From: Sphingobacterium nematocida
Lineage (GTDB): Bacteria; Bacteroidota; Bacteroidia; Sphingobacteriales; Sphingobacteriaceae
DNA length: 64,000 nucleotides
Direction: 5' to 3'
Assembly (NCBI RefSeq): GCF_900168125.1
Contig: NZ_FUZF01000004.1
Location: forward strand, 186,001-250,000
Position numbers and translations under genes: made by a program. Below the pieces are notes generated by a model. The model was given only the letters and a program-made list of their open reading frames with translations, was not told where the DNA came from and did not search any database. The stretch's first letter is position 1. The number at the start of each line of letters is the position of its first letter. Of the stretch, positions 19,937 through 27,610 are shown one piece after another.

Positions 19937-19956
19937 GATCCGCCAGCTGGCGGATC
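19937..19956. repeat. Perfect 20-bp palindrome
   Basis: GATCCGCCAGCTGGCGGATC is self-complementary over all 20 bases and is unusually GC-rich for this intergenic region. It lies 20 bases upstream of the S46 peptidase start and is followed by a T-run on the plus strand. A degenerate relative is at about 40217-40236. It could be a dispersed palindromic element or a regulatory hairpin in the leader. Confidence 0.55.
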
Positions 19957-20142
19957 GGTTTTTCGTTTAATGATCATATGGAATATTCAAATTAGTTTTT
20001 TATTTCAAATGACAGGCATGTTGCTGTGCGGTCATTCGTATTTGTGTAGGCATTGCTACATGAATATTTCATATAATCACTTTTTGATAATTTTGCGTTT
20101 TTTCAAAAATACTAAATTCCTAACTTTATATCCCTCATTTCC

Positions 20143-20150
20143 TATCTTTG
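20143..20150 (+). promoter_or_regulatory. Probable oxyR promoter -7 box
   Basis: TATCTTTG matches TAnnTTTG 19 bases before the oxyR ATG. A good -33 TTTG is missing, which would fit an autoregulated or activator-dependent promoter but is not proof. Confidence 0.45.
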
Positions 20151-20169
20151 TATAGTTAAAATTTATAAG

Positions 20170-21111
20170 ATGACCTTAGTCCAATTGGAATATGTTATTG
20201 CAGTAGATACTTATCGTAGTTTTGTGGCTGCCGCAGAAAAATGTTTTGTTACGCAACCAACGTTGAGTATGCAGATTCAAAAGTTAGAAGAGTCCCTCGG
20301 TGTAAAGATTTTTGATCGAAGTAGGCAACCCGTGATTCCAACGGAAGTGGGGAGTAAGTTGATTAAGCAAGCTCGTGTTGTTCTAATGGAGAGTAAGAAG
20401 ATTAATGAAATCTTACAGGAATCAAAAGGAGAATTGGAAGGCGAATTTAGAATAGGAGTTATTCCAACAGTAGCGCCTTATTTAATGCCGATGGTGATTA
20501 GTTCATTTTTGAAAAAATACCCCAAAGTACAACTGCAGGTTTGGGAATATACAACGGAACGTATAATTCAGGAATTAAAGATTGGTACTTTAGATTGTGG
20601 AGTATTGTCTACCCCTCTGTTAGACAATGCCATTCTGGAGATACCATTGTTTTATGAAACTTTTGTAGCATACGTCTCCGAGAAGAGTAAAGTCTTTGAG
20701 AAAAAAATGTTAGGATACGAAGATCTCTCTCAGGAGAAGTTGTGGTTGTTAAATGAAGGTCACTGTATGAGAGGGCAAGTACTTAATATTTGCAATTATA
20801 GACATAATAAAGGAGGAGAAGGTACATTCGAGTACAATACCGGAAGTGTAGATACGCTGAAAAGAATGGTAGAAATAAATGATGGGTTGACTATTCTACC
20901 TGAGTTGAGTATATTAGGCTATGATGAAGATCAGTTAAATCATGTCCGTTATTTCAAGTCACCAGAACCGGTACGAGAAATAAGTATAGTGACAACAAAT
21001 AACTACGTAAAGAAGCTCGCGGTTAATATACTGCGGGATGAAATACTGAATGTAGTACCCGAACGCTTTAAATCGAATAAGAAAAAGGATGTAATCGGTT
21101 TTAACATCTAA
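20170..21111 (+). CDS. oxyR: Hydrogen peroxide sensor/regulator OxyR
   Basis: LysR-family transcription factor that activates antioxidant genes when oxidised by peroxide. The N-terminal winged helix-turn-helix (about residues 1-60, QPTLSMQIQKLEESLG) is followed by the substrate-binding-like sensing domain. The redox cysteines are both present in GHCMRGQVLNIC: Cys199 and Cys208, the same numbering and spacing as E. coli OxyR. It is 313 residues long. The CLC-CBS gene follows nine bases after its stop, suggesting co-transcription. Confidence 0.95.
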   Translation: MTLVQLEYVIAVDTYRSFVAAAEKCFVTQPTLSMQIQKLEESLGVKIFDRSRQPVIPTEVGSKLIKQARVVLMESKKINEILQESKGELEGEFRIGVIPTVAPYLMPMVISSFLKKYPKVQLQVWEYTTERIIQELKIGTLDCGVLSTPLLDNAILEIPLFYETFVAYVSEKSKVFEKKMLGYEDLSQEKLWLLNEGHCMRGQVLNICNYRHNKGGEGTFEYNTGSVDTLKRMVEINDGLTILPELSILGYDEDQLNHVRYFKSPEPVREISIVTTNNYVKKLAVNILRDEILNVVPERFKSNKKKDVIGFNI

Positions 21112-21120
21112 AAGGAAAGT

Positions 21121-22911
21121 ATGAAAAGTAGATTTCTGGAAAAATTGGATAAGATTAATAAGTGGCGTATGCAGCGGGTTTCAAATCGAAACTTTCTGGT
21201 TTTGCTTGCTTTTTTAGTCGGGTTAATCGGAGGCTTAGCGGCTGCGTTACTTAAGGGGATGACGCATTTTATTGCATCAGCTCTCCAGGATGATGTAGAG
21301 TGGCATATTAAGTATTCAGTTTATCTCGTTTTTCCATTAATAGGTATATTGTTGAGTGTTTTGTATGTACGCAAATTTCTGAAGGGAAAGAAATTCGAAC
21401 ATGGTATTACACCGATTATCTATTCTATATCAAGAAAATCAAGTCGTATCGAGGTACATAATGTGTATTCTCAGATTGTAACTAGCGCTATAACTGTTGG
21501 ATTCGGTGGATCTTGTGGTTTAGAAGCACCAATTGCCTACAGTGGTTCAGCCATTGGTTCTAATATAGGCAGATTCTTTGGCCTCAGTTATCGAGAAGTT
21601 ACGATGTTATTAGCCTGTGGTGCAGCTGCAGGTATTTCAGGCGCTTTTAATAGTCCTATTGCAGGAATGATTTTTGCTATTGAGATATTACTCCCCGAGT
21701 TTTCTATCCCGGCCTTTATCCCATTGTTGATTTCTTCTGCCTTGGCAGCTGTGGTTTCGAGACTCTTATATAGCGAGCCTCTTTTCCATACCGCACTTAC
21801 AGATTGGGAAGTTGGCGCATTATTTTTCTACTTTCTGCTTGCGATTTTAATCGGTCTGTTTACTGTTTATTTTTCGAAATTAAGTCAGGCGGTTAAAGAT
21901 TGGTTTGCAAAGATACAGAATCCCTATAATAAGGTCTGGAGCAGTGGAATTTCGTTGGGGGTATTGATATTGGTTTTTCCCGCACTGTATGGTGAGGGTT
22001 ATCTCACAATACAGCAAATTCTGGATGGACAATTTGACGCTATCGTCAAAAATAGTTTATTCTCCGATTACAGGAATCTTGGATGGGTCGTTGTTTGTTA
22101 TACAGTCCTTACGCTATTCGCCAAGTCTTTAGCTTCTTTGTTTACAATTAGTGGCGGGGGCAATGGAGGGGTTTTCGGACCGAGTTTGGTGATGGGTGGA
22201 CTCTTGGGCTTCGCTTTCGCATACGGTGTTAATCTTACTGGTATTATTGAGTTGAATGTGCCGAATTTTGTCATGGCAGGTATGGCTGGGGCTCTAAGTG
22301 GTATTATGCATGCTCCCTTGACTGGTATCTTTTTGATTGCTGAAATCACGGGAGGCTATGCTTTAATGGTACCACTGATGATTGTTGCTTCTATTTCTTA
22401 TCTGATCAATCGGACATTGATGAAGCATTCTATATATACCAAGGTGCTTGCAGAGTCCGGAGATCTGATTTCGTATGAGGACAAAGATAGAACGGTGTTG
22501 AGTATGATGAAGCTTCGGTATGTTATCGAACAGAATTTTGTGCTCCTCCGTCCCGAGGAGACACCTATGGAACGAAAGAGTGATATTATTCATTCCAAAA
22601 GAAATATTTTTCCAGTGGTTGATGCAGATCGAAAGCTCTTAGGGATTTTGTATAGCGAGAAGCTCTTTTCTATTCTGCTCGGTGAAGAAGAAGGGGCAGG
22701 GAGGACGTTCGCTTCACTCGCACAGAAGCCGACAGATATCATCAAAGAAGATGAGGATATGGAACGGGTGATGCAAAAGATGAATAAAGAGGATGTTTGG
22801 ATACTTCCAGTCGTCGATAGCCAGGATAGGTATTTAGGTTTTATTTCTAAGGCGGCGGTCTTTAATAAATATAGGGCACTTTTGATGCGCCAAGGGACTT
22901 ACCTAGAATAG
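21121..22911 (+). CDS. CLC chloride channel/antiporter with CBS pair
   Basis: The 596-residue protein has an N-terminal CLC transmembrane domain (about residues 20-430) with GSCGLEAPIAYSG (gating glutamate) and GGGNGGVFGPSLVMG motifs, then two cytoplasmic CBS domains (about 455-590), usually nucleotide-binding regulators. It probably moves chloride across the inner membrane. Compared with the CLC at 15380 it has conventional chloride-type motifs. It is placed nine bases downstream of oxyR, an association that may reflect peroxide-responsive expression or simple operon convenience. Confidence 0.9.
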   Translation: MKSRFLEKLDKINKWRMQRVSNRNFLVLLAFLVGLIGGLAAALLKGMTHFIASALQDDVEWHIKYSVYLVFPLIGILLSVLYVRKFLKGKKFEHGITPIIYSISRKSSRIEVHNVYSQIVTSAITVGFGGSCGLEAPIAYSGSAIGSNIGRFFGLSYREVTMLLACGAAAGISGAFNSPIAGMIFAIEILLPEFSIPAFIPLLISSALAAVVSRLLYSEPLFHTALTDWEVGALFFYFLLAILIGLFTVYFSKLSQAVKDWFAKIQNPYNKVWSSGISLGVLILVFPALYGEGYLTIQQILDGQFDAIVKNSLFSDYRNLGWVVVCYTVLTLFAKSLASLFTISGGGNGGVFGPSLVMGGLLGFAFAYGVNLTGIIELNVPNFVMAGMAGALSGIMHAPLTGIFLIAEITGGYALMVPLMIVASISYLINRTLMKHSIYTKVLAESGDLISYEDKDRTVLSMMKLRYVIEQNFVLLRPEETPMERKSDIIHSKRNIFPVVDADRKLLGILYSEKLFSILLGEEEGAGRTFASLAQKPTDIIKEDEDMERVMQKMNKEDVWILPVVDSQDRYLGFISKAAVFNKYRALLMRQGTYLE

Positions 22912-22914
22912 TAT

Positions 22915-22951
22915 AAAATAATGGCTCTTAGTTTTTAAGAGCCATTATTTT
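22915..22951. terminator. Bidirectional terminator between CLC-CBS gene and ribE
   Basis: A 16-bp stem (AAAATAATGGCTCTTA with its complement) with a 5-base loop and flanking A/T runs separates two convergent genes. It overlaps the last codons of ribE. Confidence 0.85.
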
Positions 22952-23518
22952 TGCGATATATTTCCCGATAATATCAAATTCCAGATTAACACGTGTCCCG
23001 ATATTGACATGTTTTAGATTTGTATGGTCTATTGTGTACGGAATAATAGCTACTGAAAAACGATCATCCTGAGAGTTTACAACCGTAAGACTTATCCCAT
23101 TTACGGATATAGAGCCTTTTTCAACAGTTATATTATGGAGACTTGGGTCATATTGAAAGGTGAATAGCCAACTTCCGTCATGGTCTTCCTTTGAGATACA
23201 TCGTGCAGTCTGGTCTACGTGACCTTGCACAATATGTCCGTCAAATCGACCATTTGCTACCGTGCAGCGCTCGATATTGACAGATTGCCCCTCTTGTAGG
23301 TCACTCAGATTAGTCTTTTGTAGAGTTTCCTCAATGGCTGTAACCTTATGGATTTCGCCGTTGATCTCGACAACAGTCAGGCATACACCATTATGAGAAA
23401 CACTCTGATCAATTTTCAACTCTGGAGATAAACTAGACTGAATGTATAAATGCATGTTTGTCTGTTCCCGTTCAATTTTTGTGACAGTTCCTAATGTTTC
23501 GATAATACCTGTGAACAT
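22928..23518 (-). CDS. ribE: Riboflavin synthase, alpha chain
   Basis: Cytoplasmic enzyme that dismutates two molecules of 6,7-dimethyl-8-ribityllumazine to riboflavin. The two lumazine-binding domains are visible in tandem: the first starts MFTGIIETLGTV and contains the SVSHNGVCLTVVE-type motif, the second contains HVDQTARC and SISVNGISLTVV (about residues 95-190). I start at the ATG at 23518, giving 196 residues, because the family begins with MFTGII; the upstream in-frame codons read MLKHLFNA and are atypical. No rib neighbours and no FMN riboswitch were seen. Confidence 0.95.
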   Translation of the reverse strand: MFTGIIETLGTVTKIEREQTNMHLYIQSSLSPELKIDQSVSHNGVCLTVVEINGEIHKVTAIEETLQKTNLSDLQEGQSVNIERCTVANGRFDGHIVQGHVDQTARCISKEDHDGSWLFTFQYDPSLHNITVEKGSISVNGISLTVVNSQDDRFSVAIIPYTIDHTNLKHVNIGTRVNLEFDIIGKYIAKIMALKN

Positions 23519-23792
23519 AGCGTTAAAAAGATGTTTCAACAAAAATAGTCAAATTTGAACGCATATCCAATCGTTCTATGGGGAGGAGGTAAGCTGTGAT
23601 TATATGAGATCATCAACGGCACAATAATTAAAATTGAATTTACTTTGATATGTGTATATGATACACTAACTTTACGGTGTTAATCGATTTTTAGAGAAGA
23701 ATAGAATTTTTACTCTTTAAATGATTTTTTAGAAATTATTTACCTGACTATCAGTTGTTTATTGTGGTCGGGTGTTTTATGTTTCAAAAATG

Positions 23793-23825
23793 TTTGGAGT
23801 GGTAGCAAAATATATATTACCTTTG
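23793..23825 (+). promoter_or_regulatory. Promoter of candidate small RNA
   Basis: TTTG (23793-23796), a 21-base spacer, then TACCTTTG (23818-23825) is a complete Bacteroidota promoter match in a stretch with no protein-coding gene. Transcription should begin near 23832. Confidence 0.55.
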
Positions 23826-23831
23826 CTTAGG

Positions 23832-23903
23832 TTTAGGTTGATTGCCTCGTCTAGAGGTTAATATTTAAAGCCTGGGAAATCGCCTGATTCTCTCAGGCTT
23901 TTT
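23832..23903 (+). ncRNA. Candidate small non-coding RNA of about 70-75 nt
   Basis: Between ribE and tRNA-Arg there is a consensus promoter followed within about 75 bases by a strong terminator hairpin (GCCTGA-TTCTC-TCAGGC plus five T). In between is a small hairpin (CCTC-GTCTA-GAGG, about 23844-23856). No ORF with a plausible start fits. A second 5' arm, AAAGCCTG at 23867-23874, can also pair with the CAGGCTTT of the terminator, so the 3' half could switch between two folds. I do not recognise the RNA family; the ends are predicted from promoter and terminator only. Confidence 0.45.
23882..23903 (+). terminator. Terminator of candidate small RNA
   Basis: GCCTGA (23882-23887) and TCAGGC (23893-23898) form a 6-bp stem followed by TTTTT. 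Confidence 0.65.
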
Positions 23904-24038
23904 CATTTTCCTATAGAAATAGGAACGATTACCTAATTTTTTAAAAGTATTTAAATCTATAATTTTCTGCTTTCCAATGCTTTGTTTGGACTTTTAATAT
24001 TGTTTTATAAAAAAAGTTTTAGTTTCATATAAAAGTTA

Positions 24039-24046
24039 TATTTTTG
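24039..24046 (+). promoter_or_regulatory. tRNA-Arg promoter -7 box
   Basis: TATTTTTG matches TAnnTTTG and ends eight bases before the first base of the tRNA, the expected distance to a transcription start. The -33 region is weak. Confidence 0.45.
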
Positions 24047-24053
24047 CGGGACT

Positions 24054-24125
24054 GTCTTCGTAGTTCAATGGATAGAATTTCAGATTCCGGTTCTGAAGAT
24101 GTGGGTTCGACCCCCGCCGAGGACA
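24054..24125 (+). tRNA. tRNA-Arg (anticodon CCG)
   Basis: A complete cloverleaf can be drawn by hand: acceptor GTCTTCG/CGAGGAC, D-stem GTTC/GAAT, anticodon stem TCAGA/TCTGA with loop TTCCGGT (anticodon CCG, reading CGG), T-stem GTGGG/CCCGC with loop TTCGACC, discriminator A. CCA is not encoded, which is common in Bacteroidota. It is a single-gene unit with its own terminator 10 bases later. Confidence 0.95.
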
Positions 24126-24134
24126 CTTAAAACA

Positions 24135-24167
24135 AAAAAGCCGCTTCAATTATCGAAGCGGCTTTTT
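24135..24167. terminator. Bidirectional terminator between tRNA-Arg and lipoprotein gene
   Basis: A 13-bp stem (A-run plus GCCGCTTC with its complement) closes a 7-base loop and is followed by T-runs on both strands. It serves the tRNA on the plus strand and the lipoprotein gene on the minus strand. Confidence 0.85.
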
Positions 24168-24174
24168 GTTTTAA

Positions 24175-24798
24175 TTAATGACCATGTTCTTCTGTTGTAA
24201 AGTGAAGCTGGAACTTAAGATCTAGATCATTCGCTCCAGTAAAAGAAGTAAAGTTGTTATTGTTCCAATCTGTTTTCGGATTTATTTTCTCTTTTACTCC
24301 AGGGTTGAGATGGCGCATGATATACCGGGTATTGAAAGTTGTCGCTTCCTTTAATACAGTAAGGTAGCCTTGCACACCAACCTTCACTTTGGTTTCGTCG
24401 CTCTTTTTATCACTATAAGTGACAAATGCAGTCTCAGTCGGTATACCTAGAATGAAGGCAAAATGCTGATTGTCTTTTTCCACAAAGGATTGTTGAGTTT
24501 CTCTTCCAGCAAAGTCTTTTATTTTTACGTTGAATCGGTAAGATTTTCCAACTTCCAGATGTATATGTTCTCCTGCTGGAGGGAGCATAGGGGTACCCGA
24601 AAATTTTATCGTTTCTACTTCTGGACTTTGAATCTCTTTATAATGATAGTGGTCGCCATGAGCTTCCCCCTCTACTTCAGTAAAAGAGATCTCTGCAGAT
24701 CCAACTTCTTCTTGATCTACTTCAGCGATAGGTTCATCTTTCTTACAGGATGAAAAAGTGAAAATTGAAATCAATAGTAGTGTTATATATTTTTTCAT
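24175..24798 (-). CDS. Histidine-rich lipoprotein, candidate metal-binding partner of TonB receptor
   Basis: This 207-residue protein has a lipoprotein signal (lipobox FSSC, Cys18) followed by an acidic linker and His-rich stretches: HGDHYHY near residue 50, EHIHLE near 80, and a C-terminal EEHGH. I recognise no named domain; beta-rich periplasmic structure seems likely. It lies 11 bases downstream of a TonB-dependent receptor gene on the same strand, so the two are almost certainly co-transcribed. Histidine clusters together with this context suggest it hands zinc or copper to, or takes it from, the receptor. This is inference. Confidence 0.7.
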   Translation of the reverse strand: MKKYITLLLISIFTFSSCKKDEPIAEVDQEEVGSAEISFTEVEGEAHGDHYHYKEIQSPEVETIKFSGTPMLPPAGEHIHLEVGKSYRFNVKIKDFAGRETQQSFVEKDNQHFAFILGIPTETAFVTYSDKKSDETKVKVGVQGYLTVLKEATTFNTRYIMRHLNPGVKEKINPKTDWNNNNFTSFTGANDLDLKFQLHFTTEEHGH

Positions 24799-24809
24799 TA
24801 TGGTGTTTT

Positions 24810-27119
24810 TTAAAATGTAAAGTTGATTTTTATCGAAACATTGCGCCCTAAGGCATGGGCATAATATCTAAATCTATCCATATAGTCTTTATACGCCTTA
24901 TTAAATATGTTTTCTACACCTACTTGTATTTGAGCTTTTCTTTGCTTTTCCAGACTTATGGAAGAAGCTAGAATGGCATCAAAGAGATGATAGGAAGGGG
25001 GAGGTGAGGCAAAATCAGAGTTGGGTTCATAGCGATTCTGCTTTGCCTGAAAATGATGTTTTATCTTGATGTAATTTTGGGTTCCTTTTGTATTGATATG
25101 ATAAGCTAACGAATGTTGCAGTCTGGCAGCGGGAATATTGGGTAAGAATTCATCTTTTGTAATATTCTGCGCCTTAACAATTGCTAAGTTAAAACCATAG
25201 TGTAAGTTTTGCTTCATTTCCATAGTTAAGGCAAGGTCTGCACCATAAAACAAAGCGCGATCTTGTCTGTATTGAAAAAGAGGAAAGGTTCCTCGGATTG
25301 TCTGTCTCGTTGAATCTGGCACCGGTTGACTGTAGATGTAGTTGTCAATGATTTGTGCAAATACATCGATATTACCGTTGATTACTCCTTTCTGAACTAA
25401 AAGTGAGTTGACCCATTTTAATCCCCTCTCACTTTTTAGATTTCTATTTCCAACTTCATATGTTCCTGTGCCATGGTGTATTCCATCGCTGTATAGTTCA
25501 TTTGCGGAGGGAGCACGCCACGCTAAACCAAGATTACTTTTCCACGTAAATACGGAATTAAGACGATGGCTGATGCCGGTTATGCCAGATATGTTATGAA
25601 ATTCCTTACGGTCAGTCATGAGGTATTGCGGAATCGAACCATCTTGATTGACTTCTTGGTAGTTATAGCGATAGCCTGCGGCATCAAAATACTTGTAGTC
25701 ATAACGTATACCTGTTTCTATGATAGCGCTCTTTACGGGTATCTTCAAGCTGAAAAAGGAACCAAAACCATGATTTTCAAAGTTGGGTATAATAGGTGTT
25801 GAACCTGTACCGGGCACATTGTTGTTCAATTGCATACTACCCGAAATACCTGCAGTGATCAGTGGGCGGCTATAAACAATCTCGAGCTGCTGTGTATTTA
25901 AGATAATATCAGCCATCGGTACATCATTCTCCGAGACGCGACGGAGATCAAATTCTCTTCTATGATTACGTTGTACACTGTATTGAGCTTCTATTGTACT
26001 ATTACCGGTTAAATGGTGTAGATACTCTACTTTCCCAAGTTGATGAGTTACACGTTGCTTTGGTGCCTCTATTTTATAGGTAAAGTCGTACTCTTCAAAT
26101 GGTTTCCCGTTAGCGATCCGAGCTAATATATCTTCTTTTGAACCGATATGCGCGCCTTGGAATACCCCCAGTGTGTTCCCAAAATGACTGAAGTAGATAT
26201 TGATTATATTTTTGCCTAATTGATAGCCCACATAAATATTCCCATTGATCTCTTTGTTGCCTGTATTACCGAGATAGTATAATGCAGATTCCCTATTGCC
26301 ATGATTGCTCGTTGTTACGCCAACACGGTAAGACAGTTTATTTATAGTGCCTTCTAGTTTACTGTTCACGAGGATACCTCTACCGTTGCTGTTTAGAATA
26401 ATAGAGGTGTTGCTTAATGCCTGCTTGTCTGAATTGATGGGAGTTGCGGATAACTTGACAATTCCCCCTAGCGCATCAGGGCCAAAGCGCACTGCGTCAG
26501 CATTTTTGATAATACTGATTTCTTCTGCCGAAAAAGGATCTATTTCTGGTGCATGATCTGTACCCCATTGCTGGCTTTCGTGTCGTACCCCCTGATTTAA
26601 TAAAACGAGTCTATTCCCAAATAAGCCGTTTATGACAGGCTTTCCATTGTTAGCACCTGTTTTGAGCACACTGATGCCAGCAATGTCACTCAGGACATCT
26701 GCTAGATTTTTTCCTTGACTTTCAGTTCGTTGTTGTTTGTTCAGTGTAACCGAACTTCTCGAATCTGCATCATTTGCAGTAGCGGTTACAGTTACCTCAT
26801 CAAGCTGTTGTGCAATTCGATTTAGAGGCACTACGAATGTAGTATCTTGATTTAATTTAAGAGTTATCTTTTCTTTCGTATACGATTTATGATAGAAGGA
26901 TAGTGAGGAACTGCCCCTACAAGCCCGTTTAAATATATATATATTCTCATCTTTTACATCGACAGATTGATTATTCAGAAATACCTGAGCATCCGAAATT
27001 TTATGACCGTTTTCCGCATCGGTTAATTGAATGCGAATAGTCAATTGACAATCTTGCGCCCAGGCAAGTGTATTCAAGTATAGAATTCCTTGTAGAATTA
27101 GAAGTATAATACCTCTCAT
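24810..27119 (-). CDS. TonB-dependent outer-membrane receptor, probable metal uptake
   Basis: The 769-residue protein has a signal peptide (residues 1-21, NTLAWA), a carboxypeptidase-regulatory-like beta-sandwich domain (about 25-105), a plug domain (about 110-220, with GANNGKPVINGLFGNRLVLL and DHAPEIDPFSAEE), and a 22-strand barrel ending in the aromatic KINFTF. Ligand specificity is not encoded in an obvious motif. The flanking His-rich lipoprotein and His/Cys-rich small protein, and the QWGTDHAPEIDPF plug segment, point to a metal (zinc or copper) rather than a siderophore or vitamin. No cobalamin riboswitch is present in its 107-base leader. Confidence 0.85.
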   Translation of the reverse strand: MRGIILLILQGILYLNTLAWAQDCQLTIRIQLTDAENGHKISDAQVFLNNQSVDVKDENIYIFKRACRGSSSLSFYHKSYTKEKITLKLNQDTTFVVPLNRIAQQLDEVTVTATANDADSRSSVTLNKQQRTESQGKNLADVLSDIAGISVLKTGANNGKPVINGLFGNRLVLLNQGVRHESQQWGTDHAPEIDPFSAEEISIIKNADAVRFGPDALGGIVKLSATPINSDKQALSNTSIILNSNGRGILVNSKLEGTINKLSYRVGVTTSNHGNRESALYYLGNTGNKEINGNIYVGYQLGKNIINIYFSHFGNTLGVFQGAHIGSKEDILARIANGKPFEEYDFTYKIEAPKQRVTHQLGKVEYLHHLTGNSTIEAQYSVQRNHRREFDLRRVSENDVPMADIILNTQQLEIVYSRPLITAGISGSMQLNNNVPGTGSTPIIPNFENHGFGSFFSLKIPVKSAIIETGIRYDYKYFDAAGYRYNYQEVNQDGSIPQYLMTDRKEFHNISGITGISHRLNSVFTWKSNLGLAWRAPSANELYSDGIHHGTGTYEVGNRNLKSERGLKWVNSLLVQKGVINGNIDVFAQIIDNYIYSQPVPDSTRQTIRGTFPLFQYRQDRALFYGADLALTMEMKQNLHYGFNLAIVKAQNITKDEFLPNIPAARLQHSLAYHINTKGTQNYIKIKHHFQAKQNRYEPNSDFASPPPSYHLFDAILASSISLEKQRKAQIQVGVENIFNKAYKDYMDRFRYYAHALGRNVSIKINFTF

Positions 27120-27150
27120 AGATCATATTTTTCGATAAAAGCACCCTTCG

Positions 27151-27166
27151 GGCTATAGCTATAGCC
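27151..27166. repeat. 16-bp palindrome in the TonB receptor leader
   Basis: GGCTATAGCTATAGCC is fully self-complementary and lies 32 bases upstream of the receptor start codon. It could be a hairpin or an operator half; no family is recognised. Confidence 0.4.
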
Positions 27167-27226
27167 TCATTTAATGGTAATCTGTTAAAAAAAGTTGCTT
27201 AGCAATAAATTGCAGGCAAAGGGAAC

Positions 27227-27547
27227 TTACTTAATTGGGGGACCTTTATTGGAGATTAAAAGGCGAATAATGTCTACTAATATGGAATCGATAGAAATAT
27301 CATACGGTATGTAGAAAAACGAAGGTATGTAGCTTAGTTGGAAATTAAAGCTATGTGAGATGGAATTAGGAAGGTGAATGTAATAACAGATTGCACATTC
27401 ATCTTGGTTATTGAGCCCGTCATGATGATGACAGTTCTCCACATCTTTGCTATCGCATTCCGTATGTTTATGTAAAAGCAAACTACCCGACACCCACAAG
27501 TGGATTATGGTCAGTAATAAGGAAGTTGTTTTTACGATGAGTTGCAT
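27227..27547 (-). CDS. Small exported His/Cys-rich protein of the metal cluster
   Basis: This 106-residue protein has a hydrophobic N-terminus (signal peptide or anchor, residues about 4-24), then a cluster of potential metal ligands: HKHTEC, CHHHDG, and CAIC between residues about 27 and 55. It ends NKGPPIK, resembling small Bacteroidota proteins found beside metal transporters. It is upstream of and co-directional with the TonB receptor (107-base gap). The putative -7 box ends six bases before its ATG, so its message should be leaderless. A role in metal binding or sensing is inferred from composition. Confidence 0.65.
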   Translation of the reverse strand: MQLIVKTTSLLLTIIHLWVSGSLLLHKHTECDSKDVENCHHHDGLNNQDECAICYYIHLPNSISHSFNFQLSYIPSFFYIPYDISIDSILVDIIRLLISNKGPPIK

Positions 27548-27553
27548 GTGCTA

Positions 27554-27585
27554 CAAAGATATCTCAATTGCATCAAAGTTGCAAA
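27554..27585 (-). promoter_or_regulatory. Promoter of the metal cluster
   Basis: On the minus strand TTTG (27582-27585), a 20-base spacer and TATCTTTG (27554-27561) make a complete Bacteroidota promoter. Only six bases separate the -7 box from the start codon. Confidence 0.65.
27568..27584. promoter_or_regulatory. Candidate operator: TTGCA-N7-TGCAA inverted repeat
   Basis: A 17-base inverted repeat lies in the promoter spacer and overlaps the -33 box, the typical place for a repressor site. The same nonamer TTGCATCAA recurs at 27601-27609, exactly 33 bases away, about three helical turns. A Fur/Zur-like or other metal repressor is a reasonable guess; the regulator is not in the window. Confidence 0.5.
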
Positions 27586-27610
27586 TTAAAATACACATTG
27601 TTGCATCAAC

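Noticed and set aside
23519..23792. FMN riboswitch upstream of ribE
   Set aside because: No RFN-element consensus segments can be found in the sequence upstream of the start codon.
27120..27226. Cobalamin or other riboswitch before the TonB receptor
   Set aside because: The leader has only 107 bases and none of the conserved cobalamin-riboswitch boxes; a 16-base palindrome is the only structure.
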